Assembly: GCA_030549495.1 (NCBI GenBank)
Contig: JAUIRK010000903.1
Coordinates: 1 to 64,000, forward strand
Length of the DNA: 64,000 bases
Source of the DNA: Nectonema munidae
Taxonomy: Eukaryota > Nematomorpha > Nectonematoida > Nectonematidae
Direction: 5' to 3'
The position numbers were made by a program, and so were the translations under genes. Below the pieces are notes generated by a model. It was not told the DNA's origin and searched no databases. It saw only the letters and a list, made by a program, of their open reading frames with translations. How positions within the stretch are numbered: the stretch's first letter is position 1; every line of letters starts with the position of its first letter. Positions 36,526-47,900 of the stretch are shown here, in pieces.

Positions 36526-38816
36526 CGCCATCTATATATTTTAAATTACAATGCAAAAACAAAAATGTATAAACTTATCTGCTATCAGAGTGACAAGTAG
36601 GACATATCAGATAAGAATGCCTTTTGCAAATAAATTTTTTAAAAAACGAGCACTTTCTGGTACCCCTGCTTCTGGGTTTGCATTCCGGAATAGTGCAGTA
36701 TCCTCTGCTATTCGAACTACTTTCATTTATTTCTCTCTGAGGGAGAAATCCATAATACGATAAAATATTTTTGATAGGTCGTGATATTTGTGAAACTTTA
36801 GAGCGTACAAGCATTGACTGTTCATAAAGTTTGAGAGATAAAAGCTTCAAAAAAAATTTTCTGCCTCCTTTTCTAGTTGAGCAATGTGTATCGGAGTTGA
36901 AACTATAAATTACCCAAGAGTTGAACGCTGTGATATCTAAGTAATTTGTAAAAACAGCCATAGTCCATCTTCTACTAGGCTTATAGGATGTAAAATCCTT
37001 TGCCATTCTGTTGAAACAATCAACACCGCTTTTATACTTATTGTAAAGAACCAAGGTTTCGGGCTTGTTTTTATACGATGTTATAGCCACACCCCGAGTA
37101 TGTTGGGAAGATAAGATATAAACCGCTTTAAAATTTTGCCTAGCATGTTTCATCGGAATGTAAGTTGAAATAGAAGCATACTCTGAGTAAACGAACTTAC
37201 TCTCAGTTTCTTGTAAGTTTAAATTACGAATGTATTTAGGTTTCAGAATATTGGGTTGAAAACGACGGTTTGAGTTTATAGTGCAGCAAATATTTAAATT
37301 TTTGCTTAGGGCCCACTTCGCTAGTTTATGAGATGTGAAAAAGCGATCAAGAAAAACTCCCCATCCCCGTGTTAAATTTGATCCAATTATTAATCTTTTA
37401 CAAATTTCTAAACTAGATAAATAACATTTATCAAGCAAACCAGAAATGTAAATTTCAGGCTTCATTACATAAAAAGTGTTAGCATCATTCATATGATATA
37501 CATTGATACCATAGTGGCCGGGTTTACTCTTATCGTATATTTTTATGGGACATCCTCCTCTGAACTTGACTAGTTGCTCATCAATAGTAACTGCATCTAG
37601 AGGCGTCCAATACCTATGACAATTATCAAAAAAATGACTATGAATCACTCTGATTGCTGATAGTTTTGATTTCTATCAATTGAACAATCAAAACGAATAA
37701 AAATATTTATATATGTGAACATCCTTCTTCCCATCGCTGCACGCAAAAAAAGGTTGCCATTTTTGGAGAAAAGATACTGCGTCGCTATTCTTTGGTCTTT
37801 AGCTTGTCCAATGTAAATAAGACATCCAAAGTAAAAAATAATGAAACTTATATAGTTCAGGAATGTCTTCTAAAGACTGAATTTTTGAGCATATATTTTT
37901 ATAAAGTTGAAAAAATTTACTTGTAATTTTCTTCTGCTTTTTTCTTCGTCATTTCAAAAATATGGGTTATTATAGTAATATCAAAGAACAAATTGAAAAT
38001 TTTGACAATATCTTTTAGATTTTTTGCTTCATTTGTTGGACCATATGGACGTAGAGATAAATTACGGCAATTTCGAGCTTGAACACGACCAGTGATGGAG
38101 TCTTGAGATTCCCAAAAATATCTTGTACCGTCCGGGGCTATCAAGTTTTCATCCACATTTTCCAGAGTTTCTTCTTTTTCCTCAAGTTCTTCAAATGACT
38201 CTTCTCTTGAAAGGGGAGCTTCTTCATATATATCCGACGCTGAATCGTCCGAGCTATAAAAGTACTCATCAGATTCGGTAGACGTTGAATATTCGCTTGA
38301 AGTGTTCATGATTGTGGTAAATAACAAAATAATGAACGTGAAAAAACTAATTCAACACAAAGCTTTGTATCGTAAATCAACGGTGAATGCTGTGCAAAAG
38401 GAATTATCTTCCACAAAGAGAACGCATAAACAAATGCCAAACAGATATTGATTTTTATTACGCAAGGTTTGCTACATACTGTCATATAAACAAATCGTCC
38501 AAGGAGCAACCAACATTATTTATTATGATGATAATCAGGTCCCTTTTATTCTCAATAGATATAGATTTCTTTTCTCCTGCTATCAACAAAAGGCAGCCTA
38601 TAAAAGCGACTTGTCCTACTTATAAATTTATTTACCAAGACAACGCCTGTAAATATCACTGGGAAATGAGGCTTTTTTACAAAAAGTTGTAGATAAAGAT
38701 TTTATAAAAGCTATGGTATTTTAATATTATATTCAATTTATTATTATGCCATTCATTTTTTTTATTTACCTCTATATTCTCGTAAATATTTCTGTTTTTT
38801 GAAAAAAAAGATGGCG
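36526..38816 (-). mobile_element. piggyBac element, copy B (2291 bp, inside the hAT)
   Basis: TTAA is intact on both sides (36522-36525 and 38817-38820). Ends: CGCCATCTATATATTTT on the left and, read inward, CGCCATCTTTTTTTTC on the right, so the terminal repeat is only about 8 bp (CGCCATCT). The transposase fills most of the element. It is a different subfamily from copy A by its ends, but clearly related by protein. It is the innermost and so the latest of the three nested insertions. Confidence 0.93.
36575..38309 (-). pseudogene. piggyBac transposase, copy B
   Basis: The N-terminal frame begins at MNTSSEYSTSTESDE (38309), acidic and Ser-rich, and runs through GTRYFWESQDSITGR and IVKIFNLFFDITIITHIFEM to 37917. 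The next block, in another frame, reads FIIFYFGCLIYIGQAKDQR then LRAAMGRRMFTYINIFIRFD (about 37690-37850). A 357-codon frame follows to 36575 with DAVTIDEQLVKFRGG, WGVFLDRFFTSHKLAKWA and NKYKSGVDCFNRMAK, giving all three catalytic Asp. The tail is Cys-rich: CTIPECKPRSRGTRKC, then CKRHSYLICPTC. Aligned by eye, it matches copy A from end to end. One or two frame breaks near 37660 and 37900 make it inactive unless an intron covers the second. Confidence 0.9.
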
Positions 38817-41280
38817 TTAAATTAAATATAATAAAACTTTTATTTTTTGTTGATTTGCTTTCTAAGTTTTTCTCAGAAACATTGGTTAGATGAATTATTA
38901 TTGAGATAAAAAAAACCTCAAAAACAAAAAATCAGATGTTTTAAACTTATTGAATGTTTCTTATTTAGTTCTAACTTTATTTTAACTTGAAATTAACAGG
39001 ACATGGGCTTTTTACTCCTGTGTTGTGGCATTGGTGTATTATTTATATACTGTGGCATGCGAAGGTCACATCATCTACCAATATAGTTAGTTTTTCTGAG
39101 TTTAAGTGAGACTCATGAACTACAATTTTGATAAGATGTGTGACAGTTGAATGATTAAGTTTTCCAAGCAGAACATTTACAAAGATTTTACCTGATAGTT
39201 CTGTTTCATCAATCATTAAAAAAATTTGTTGGTTTTTAATTAAATCTTTGATTTCTCGTAATTTATTTGTCGCCAAGTCGTCTATTGCGTTTCTACAAGT
39301 TCTTTCAGATGGTAAAACTTTGCCAATACTTTGAAATAAAGACTTAATACTTGGATGGTTCAATTTATAAAGAGGAATGTTTGCTTCTAAAAATGCCGTT
39401 ATCAAAATATTAGTAAAGTTTTTATCAGTGATCTTTACAAAGGATTCAAGACTTTTACTTCCAGAAGCATTATCAAGAATTCTTTTATGCTTTTGCGTTG
39501 ATCTGTGCTTGTCCACAAAAAAAGTTTTTTTGTATTTCACTTCAGTCATGCATAATATACAATACAAAGTACTTTTATCTGTAGAATAAGTGAATTCCTT
39601 CGGATATTTGAAAACGAAAGAAGATATTTTTTGAAAGTTGTTTTTGGCATGTTTAATTTTATTTTTCAAAAATAGGAACAGTTGAAGAAAATTGGACAAC
39701 AAAAATAAAGTTTCTTATGAAAGATTTAAGGAAGTAATAGTTGAAAAAATGAAAGATGAAGAAGCGCACTTATATTCAAAAATTAGTGTTGTTTAACAAG
39801 CATATGTTTATCGATCATCCTCAAAGGTATGCGCAAATTACAAGCACATAAAATATAGGCCTACATGTAATGAACATCTAGTCATGATGATTATATTACA
39901 GTATGCAAGCTATAGTAAATATAACAAGTTGAAAACAGGAAATAAGCACTGCTGTTTACAGATATCATTTAAATTTAATGCCAGTAAGATGCGAATGCAC
40001 TCTATATAATAAAAGGACACACACCATCTTTCATTAAAACAAGAGTATTAAGGTATGAGGAGTACCTGTGCAAATATGTGTCTACTGTAAAAATAGGTCT
40101 CATTCATAAACAATTTAAAAGCAGAAATAAGAAAAGCGTTGATAAAAATAACTCTCAATTGATTGAAAGTATTACTCAGTTTCTCTTTTTTAATAAATAA
40201 AAAGTTATATAGGTTTTTATTATAAGTAAAAATAATTCAAGTTGTGAAAAAAATAAAAATTTACTTTATTGACATTATAATAAAAAGTTGACTTTTGTTG
40301 ACCTATAAATTACTCAACAAAAGATCATTAAAGTTCGAAATAAAAGAAAAAATTGTTTATGAACAATAACTAAAGCTTACGAAAAAATTGACTTTATTGA
40401 CTTTTACTTGCCCTGGTAATTATGCTTTGTGTGAAAAACAGATGAAAAATTTTCAAGACGTCTTTTTCACCAAAGGCAACACCTTTAGGACCAGGCGGTA
40501 CAGCTGTGATATCTCTGTTCTCAGATGGAGTTCTTCCACGTGTGCTCGTAAAAGATTCCCAGCTATACTCCACTTGATCTGATGAAATCAAATTATCATC
40601 TATATCATTATCACTAGATTCAGAGCTAGAAGAACTACTCAAAGTTTCATTCGAATCTGTTGTTTCTTCAATAAACGAACTTGAACTATGTTCAGATTCC
40701 ATTAGTAGAAAGTGCAATAAAAATCAAAGAGAAAGCAAGACAGTGAAGAAAAATATTTGACAAATATCCTAATGACGAAACAGTGATAAAATATAAATAA
40801 TATTCGTGAACGAATGGAAGCCAAGTAACGATTTGTTTTAAACAACTATTTCTATTATTTTTGTTTACTAAAATTATAGATAGGTTGACTTTTGTTATAT
40901 AATTTCGTGGTGCGTAAACAATTATAGAGCGAGTAATTTCAAGGTTACTACATCTGAGAAAAACATGATTGAATCAATAATCCTGATTTTCGCAAAGCAT
41001 TCGTAGAAATATATGAGGTAGACGTGGAACATAAACTTTGACAATATCGAGTACGCTTGTGTCAAGATTTTAGGTTCAAACAAGCTGCAAGGTTAAATAT
41101 ATAATTCAAATTTTTTTGAAATTTTTTTTTTATATAATGGTTGTTGACATAAATATTAAAATTTTGTTTTTTTAATACTTTAATGCTGACTTATGCTGTA
41201 AAAATGATTGTATGTATCTGGAGTAAATTGCCATATGCTCGTAATCCGTGCTATACAAGAATTGGTCCGTAATCCGAAGG

Positions 41281-41390
41281 TTAAATGAAGTATATTTTTT
41301 ATATCAAATCGACCATGAAAATTTCATTTCTCAATTCAGTTTTAGCAACTATGATAAAAAATGTCTAAAAGAATTTGCAGTTTACGTCTT
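41281..41390 (+). repeat. Tandem-repeat element X, copy 1, right part
   Basis: Continues the array split by piggyBac A: ATATCAAATCGACCATG then CAATTCAGTTTTAGCAACTA, matching the units at 32530-33060. It breaks off within one unit. Confidence 0.7.
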
Positions 41391-41664
41391 ACAAAGATCG
41401 AAACTATAAAAGTCTTGTTGAGAATTTACTTTCATCCTATCGTGATCTTGCTGCAAATATGAGCATTAAGATGCATTTTTTACATAACCATTTGGATAGA
41501 TTTCCTTAAAACCTTAAAAATGTTAACGATGAGCGAGAATTGTGTTATCAAGGAAGATGGGATGTTGTAATGATTTCAGACTATTGTTGGTCTCTAAAAA
41601 GAGATATTCCTTTTGCCCAGCATTCAAAATGTTATTCTTGTAGTGCTAAACGTATTCTTAATTT
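41391..41664 (+). pseudogene. Fragment of a multicopy invertebrate ORF (HFLHNHLDRFP / YQGRWD / DYCWSLKRD)
   Basis: The plus frame from about 41391 reads DRNYKSLVENLLSSYRDLA, NMSIKMHFLHNHLDRFP, one stop, NLKNVNDERELCYQGRWD and MISDYCWSLKRDIPFAQ, ending at a stop near 41664. From memory, ORFs ending in a very similar block (FLHSHLD-FPENLG-SDEQGERFHQDI-YQGRWD-DYCW-LKRD) occur in many copies in arthropod and other invertebrate genomes, with no assigned function. Here the GERFHQDI part is missing between DER and ELCYQGRWD, so this is a decayed fragment. I do not know which element or gene it comes from. Confidence 0.55.
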
Positions 41665-44010
41665 TTTTATATAAAATGATCATGTTTTTTTAATATTTGT
41701 ATTTTTATATTGATAAATATTGATTTAATCACATTTAGACAAAAAAACGAGATATGATGTGCAAAAATTAAGATTGTATTTGAAATTAAAAAACAAAAAA
41801 GGAATAAAATTTGTTGAAATTTTTCTGACACCCAAAAAATTTTTTTTGTAGCCCTGTTATAATTATGAATCAAGTTTGACATTTCAGAAAAAACAAATTC
41901 CGAAAAAAAATTTCTCAAAAAACTCAAATCAAAAATTTGATTTTTGATTGGAAATCACTATTAAAATTTTGATTGAGGATAAAATTCTGACTAAAAATAT
42001 CACTTAAATTTAATCGAATTGGCAAAAATAAGTTTTTTTCCAAAAATCATTTGCCAAGTTTTTTATTTATTATAGTACAAAAATTTAAGTGTGTGAGAAG
42101 TAAGGGAGCTGAAAACACATTGAAATTAGGTGTGATCATAAGAAAAATGAAATAGTAACACGTTTCTTTAATATCGTCTATATAGTAATCCTTTGAGGAG
42201 CTATATCGTTTTAAGAAACAAGTATGTAACTGTTCTTTACGGAAGATATACCGTTTTCCAATGAAATAGGAGTTGGTGTAAAAATCTAGTATTGAGATTT
42301 TCAAAAAACATCAACCGTGAAAAAGTTCCTACATTGTGAATCAAAAATCTTTTAACCTTCTTATTAGTAATATTTCAAACATCAATTGATTAAAATTAAT
42401 CTAAAATTTCAAACAGTTAGAGTTACCATAAATATGACAGACACCAATAGGTGAAGATATGGCTATTCTCAAAAAATTTTTTATAAATGTGAATCAAATT
42501 TGACAAAGTTGTTCTTCGGTGTGAATTAGTGAATATTTTAGGAGTGGAATAGTTTTTGTAATTGAAAAAAAAGGATTATGAATGGATTCACCAAGAACAA
42601 GAATATTGAAAAAGATTGGTTAGCAAATATACAGTGATATTTGTTTATAACCACTGATAATACAACACATTATATTGATAAAAAAGACAGGATCAACAAA
42701 GAGATTCTTCAATAGAAAAGTTATTAAATCGCTTAGATTCTGAGCTAAATAAATCTCTGAAAAGGTTTTTTCGAACGTAGATTGCACAAAATAAATTTCT
42801 TATGAAGGTAGAGCTAACAAGGTAGGATGAGTTTAGAATTAAGAACAAAATTAGATACCATATAAAATATAGGAAAATGAAGTGGGCCACAAGCTGAGAG
42901 TGTATTTGTAAGCAAAACAATAGAAATCCGATTGAGATTTATAGTTCAAAAGGAAGGATAAAATAGAGAACAAGAATCAAACCAAGCAGGGCAAAAGTGC
43001 TCGGTTTATTAGATTAGCAGCCAGTTATATTTTCCACCATGTAATTTTACAATTTTTATAAAATTTTATTATTTATCATTAAATATATTATAATATAAAT
43101 AATCCATCCATAGACTTATTATTGAAAATTTTTATGAGAATTAAAAATTTTAATTTTACGACCTTTTATCTAACATGATCTCAGCTTGCTTTTGATTAAA
43201 ATTTGGTCCCATTCCTATTTAGTGTATGGATAAAATCATTATTATATCAAGAAAGAATATTATTTTATCGGTTGTGCTTAAATATATATAAGTCAATGTA
43301 GTGTTGAACTAAGTAAATATATAACCATTTTAACCACATTGAAATGTAGTATTCATTACATGTGTATATAATGACAAAAATAATGTCATGATGAAATAGA
43401 GAAAGGTCGATTTCCTAAATGAGACGAAAATTATTCAAATATTATAACATTTAAATTATTAACATTTTTATTATTTTATAATTAAATTCATTATTATTTT
43501 TAATTATAAAAAAATAACTGACCACAAATTAACCAAACTTAAACACTAATAACCGCAATTTAAATATTGAGTGAGAAAAGTATTTTCAGAATCAAATTGA
43601 GCATTTTATATTTGATGTGTATGGATAAGTTTATTTTGATATAATGAAAAAATGTGTTTGCCATTAAGTCACCTGTGAAAGTTAATTTACTGACAGATAA
43701 AATAGTTTGGGTAAATTAATCATCACAAGTTGGTTTATTAAATAAATTAAGACAGTATCAACCCAAAAAATGTGGAATTTATAATATATTTAAGTTTATA
43801 TATTTGACATTGATTGACAGGTTTGATTGATTTTTATTAAAAATGCGAGATTTTGTAAAAATATTTAGTTTAAGAAAAAAGAAGGCCGGGTTAAAATAGC
43901 CCGCGTCACTGAGGAAATAAAAATTAAAAATTATCCTAAAAATTCTTGTCCTGAAAGGCTTAAATTTTGATATTAAAATTAGTTGACATTTTTTTAATTT
44001 TGCATAAAGC
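41665..44010. other. AT-rich intergenic DNA, no gene seen
   Basis: Only short open frames with no recognisable domains, and no clear tandem or inverted repeats. Confidence 0.5.
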
Positions 44011-44418
44011 AAAGGTGGACAAACCATGGTCCGCGGGCTACATGCGTTGTCAAAGGTTATTGTACTGGCCGCTAAGATAAGGTAATTTAAACTCAGTATT
44101 CATTGGTTTAATATTATTGTTGCAAAAGTATATTTTTTTCATGATTACTTCTTACAGATGTTTAAATAAATTTACATTAAAAATTAAGATTTTGATGAGG
44201 AAAAATAAATTGTTTTATTATATGCTAAAAAGACTGAATCAATAAATTTTCAACGAATTTTAACTTAAAATATTTTTAAATATCAGCAAAACATATGGTT
44301 TACGTCTTTAAAATGTGCCTTGCCTATTTTGAATATTGCCTATTTTACTATACAATATGGCGTTATAAAGGGGGCTTCTTTGAAACCATATGGTCCACGT
44401 TTGACTAACACAGCTTGA
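44010..44418. mobile_element. Decayed hAT-like non-autonomous element
   Basis: The left edge CAAAGGTGGACAAACCATGG followed by TCCGCGGGCTACATGCG resembles hAT ends of the CAGNGGTGGGCAAAC...GGTCCGCGGGCC type. The right edge, read inward, is GTGTTAGTCAAACGTGGACC. No matching 8-bp duplication is visible, so the extent is approximate. Confidence 0.4.
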
Positions 44419-44913
44419 TTGTAGGTATGTTTTCATTAAAACTAATTGTTTGAAACATTTTTATATATTATAAATAATAAATAATCTTGAATAAATTCAT
44501 AAATCAGAAAATTTGGTGCGCAAAACAGAAAATGTAAAAGATTAAAAGCAATATTTATTTTATGTAAAATATATTAAAGCATAAAAAAGAAAAGCATCTA
44601 ACATTCTATGAAATTCATATCATTGAGTTAAAATAAAGACTTAAGTTGTTTCAGGATATTTTTTTTAGGAAATTAATAGTCCAATTGATAATTATAATAA
44701 ATAAAAAAGATCCATAAGGTTAAAAAAGAAATAAAAAAATATTTTACAAATTTTGTTTACAAACATATGTTAAAATATATCGTGTAACCAGTAAGTTTGA
44801 AGTAGTCTCTTGAATCTCTAATCCTTTTTATAATAAAAATATGAAAAAGTGAAAGTAAAAATGACATTAAAAAACTTGAATAAAATAAGAAAGAAAAATG
44901 CATATCTAATGCA

Positions 44914-47900
44914 TTACAAGTAAGCTTCATCGTCATTATTTGGGGAGGTTAGAATTATGGATGATTCTTGATTTAGTTCACTCACATTTTCATCTCTGAC
45001 CGTAGTATTTTCCATCTGTGGAGTTGTGGTCTTTTTAACGCTTTTTGTGTTGATAGAACTTAAAGTTTCATTCGATGCATGTGTATCTTTGTTTTCTTTC
45101 AAGGACGCTATTGCATCAAATATGGACTTTTCTTCATCTAGAATGAAATGTGATTGATTATATCATATTTTCTATATGTCCATTCCTGTATAAAATGTGT
45201 TCATGGCACGATCATTTTAATGTTTATTTAATGCTACTTAAAAAAAGTACCAAGCTTTTCTCTTTTATGTATGGTAACATAAATACTAATTTTAACTTAC
45301 TGAATTTTAGAGAGTAACCTTAATACCAATAGTTATCTAAGTAAACCAAGTTATTATGTTAGTCAATTTTAAGTTAGTAAATATATTTTGTTGCAAGTTT
45401 TCTTGTAAAACAATAACTATTATTAGTATATGCTAATTTTGACGGGCAGAGACGGGGAATCTTTTAATGTTTAAAGGCCATTTACAATATGTTTTTATGT
45501 CCATAAGGGCTACATAATTTTTTAACTAAATTATTACATAGAAAAAAGTTTTTTTATCAATTAATGACTTTTTGCTTTCGTTTTTTTGAGAGGCGTTTTG
45601 ATTTCAGGCTTATTTTAGTTTTTGTCACTTTCAATTCATCTTCCAGATGTTCATCTGTTTGAATTCGATGAGAAATTTTAATTTTGGTCAAGTAAGAAAA
45701 TATTTATTCTCAACCATAGCCAATTTGCCTACATTTAAAAATATCAATAATTCTTTAATATAATTTCACATGGGAACTTTTTGTTTTTAGGTATAATTTC
45801 GCGATTCTTTAGGTACTAAAAATTAATGCACTCAATAATTATGATCTGATCAATCACATGCATTTCTTTTTTAAAGTAAAACGTATAACCATAAAAATTG
45901 AACAAATGTTTCACCTCTAAGCTTTGAAAAATTCATTCTTTGATCACCAGAAATTGAGTTATTGTTGAATGAGGACTTGTCAACTTCTTCGTATCTAAGA
46001 TCAATTTGAGAACTAGCTCTTCCTCTGTATCCTAACTGCCCTGGCATAAGTTGGTGTCTTCCTAATTGTGGAGGCATACTAAAATTGGAATTTTGAAGTA
46101 CATTAAAAAATGTTTGATATGTATTTAGATATGAATTGTGGAAGTAGAAGAAGGAAAGTACTTTAAATCATTTTTCCAAAAGCTCTTCTAATTTAAACAA
46201 AAATTTTTGAAAAACTTAGTCTCTATTGAAACAAAGGTGGCGTAATTAATTTGGAATATATTTTGAAATAAGAAATTCCCACTTTAAAAGTGTAAATAAC
46301 TCAGTAATTTTAACAAAATTGAAACTATTTTCTAAAAAAATTAAACACTCATTGATACTTTTCTTGATGGGTTGCGTTTACATAGAATTATGGGAAGATT
46401 AATTTCATTTGGAAAATCAATGAACAAGTTGGGTAAAATGAAAAATAACCTTCCTAAAAACTTAAAAAGTATAGGAATATATTTTGAATCTAAATGGGTT
46501 AATGAGAAAAAGCTGGAGGAAAAGTTTTTAATCTCTGCGGAATTTCATATACATCTAGCTCTATGTATAATATAACAAAACGTTTTGATGCCTGCATGAT
46601 ATAAATCACAGAACGAAAATTGAATAGAAGTACCTATAAGTAATGGGCAGGTTTGAATTTCCAGCATATTGTTGGAAGTAGGCGATTTGAGGATAATCCA
46701 TGCCTGGATAAGGTGCCCCCATCATTTCAAAGTCATAGCAATCAGAATAGTATTGTTGCGGCAGGTTTGAAAGGGTTCGTGTGGAACCAAACTTTTGAGA
46801 TCTTGAAAGCCGATTTTCGTGTTCAATGTTTGTAGCTTTTTCTTCTGCTTTTTTTTTCGCTTTTTCAGAAAGTCTAAATTTTTCTTCGAGCTCTTGAAAT
46901 CGCATTTCCTATCGTTGAATAGAAAAAGTTTATTTATATGTTTATAAAATATAAAAAGAAGAAATATACTCTAAAAAATTAAAATTCACAAAGTAAATAA
47001 AGTTATATATTTATTTATTTACATTAGAACAAAAACAAATATTTTTAAAAGTCCATAAAATAGATACAAAAAAAACTCCAAAGTATAATGTATAAGAAAA
47101 AATCAAAATAAATCAAAATTTTAGAATAAAGATAAATATACAAACTAGCTGTAGTATAAAGAAAAGATTCTCAATCTCAATCTAATTTGTTTAATCTTAT
47201 ACAAATTTAAGCTTGAAATATTGGAATTGTTTGTTTTGCAGAAGAGCGAGTGCCCTCTTTTTTATATTTTTTTAAATAAAAATTTGCATTTTTTTTTATA
47301 AATATTCACTAAAACTAATAATTTTGAATTTTTTCCATTTTATATCATTAAAGGACTTGTTTGGCTTGTGATTAAGCTTTTCAACAGATACAAATTCTTT
47401 TAAAATAAAATTTAAAAATTACATAAAAAAAGTTTGCCCATCCCCAATAATTTTAAGGATGTGCGCATCTGGTTTTTAACTGCAGTGATAATATGTATTA
47501 TATTTGAAGGTCGTTTATGTAAATCGTTTTTGATATGGATTGAAAAATGTCTTTCTATCGCGTTTTTGCATAGTTTTTTAAATGTTATTTTTTGGTTTGT
47601 ATCTGTAGTTTCAAGAGTTTTTGACATCGTTTTAAAAAGGATTTCTAAATTATTGTTGCTAATCTTTTTTACACAATGCAAACAAATCAACATTAAAAAG
47701 TCAATTCTAAGGTTATTTTAAAAAAATATTTTGTTAAAGATATTTTCCAAATAAATTTTAACTGTGCATTTATCAGTTCTTCTATAAGGCATTTATGTCA
47801 TGAAAATAAAATCTTTCTCAATTCAAAAGTTATTTTTAAAAAAATATTTTGTTTTAAAACATTTTTCAAAAAATTTTCAACTTAGATTTTCAACATTTGT

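Larger units (their letters stand above)
35702..39702 (-). pseudogene. hAT transposase remnants (BED finger, part of the core, dimerisation domain)
   Basis: The N-terminal piece (39043-39702, 219 codons) has a BED-like finger, YCILCMTEVKYKK then KHRSTQKHKR, followed by FLEANIPLYKLNHPSIKSLF, SERTCRNAIDDLA and the catalytic-region Asp in FLMIDETELSGK. The C-terminal piece (35702-36064, 120 codons) has the hAT dimerisation signature TTSEVERSFSKLKKLLEKD and ends KYMIFYYNSK. Between them lie piggyBac B and a stretch with no long frame. The two pieces give roughly 340 residues against 600 or more for full-length relatives, so the middle of the protein, probably including the remaining catalytic residues, is deleted or scrambled. 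The piggyBac insertion alone does not account for this. Confidence 0.85.
35557..40415 (-). mobile_element. hAT element inserted in piggyBac A (4859 bp including piggyBac B)
   Basis: Ends begin CAGGGCAAGGAAAAATTGAC on the left and, read inward, CAGGGCAAGTAAAAGTCAAT on the right. Both sides carry a perfect 8-bp duplication GTAATTAT (35549-35556 and 40416-40423). Subterminal TTGACCT/TTGACTT motifs repeat several times at both ends (about 35570-35645 and 40270-40405), as expected for hAT transposase binding sites. Without piggyBac B (2291 bp plus a TTAA copy) it is about 2.56 kb, short for an autonomous hAT, and an internal part of the gene appears to be missing. Confidence 0.95.
33451..40717 (-). 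pseudogene. piggyBac transposase, copy A, split by a hAT element
   Basis: Exon 1 starts at 40717 (or at MESEHSSSS, 40702) with an acidic/Ser-rich N-terminus and reads to LKIFHLFFTQSIIT, where the hAT sits. Beyond the hAT the same frame resumes (FIFTKTKLKMQLNYE) to a donor at 35503. Exon 2 begins at 34761 after an ATTTCTATTTTAG acceptor: KEHPKHPNLKYYYEKF, then AYFGCLLHIGQSMDQR. One frame change near 34610 precedes LLKAALARDMFF; from there 378 codons are open to 33451. Catalytic Asp motifs: SVTIDEQLVSFRGG, VFMDRFFTS and NKNKSGVDVGNRM. The tail is Cys/His-rich: CFNCLPKKIRSTRKCKTC, then CKAHSNFTCNFC. About 550 residues in all, normal for the family. Inactive here. Confidence 0.93.
33105..41280 (-). 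mobile_element. piggyBac element, copy A (8176 bp with nested insertions)
   Basis: Ends CCTTCGGATTACG and CGTAATCCGAAGG (13 bp, perfect). Right flank TTAA at 41281-41284; left flank GTAA at 33101-33104, one base off. An internal repeat ATATGGCAATTTACTCCA lies 3 bp inside the left terminal repeat and, inverted, 31 bp inside the right one. This is the 13-bp terminal repeat, 3-bp or 31-bp spacer, roughly 19-bp internal repeat layout known for the original moth piggyBac. Removing the hAT (4859 bp plus an 8-bp duplication) and a 252-bp MITE leaves about 3.06 kb. Confidence 0.95.
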
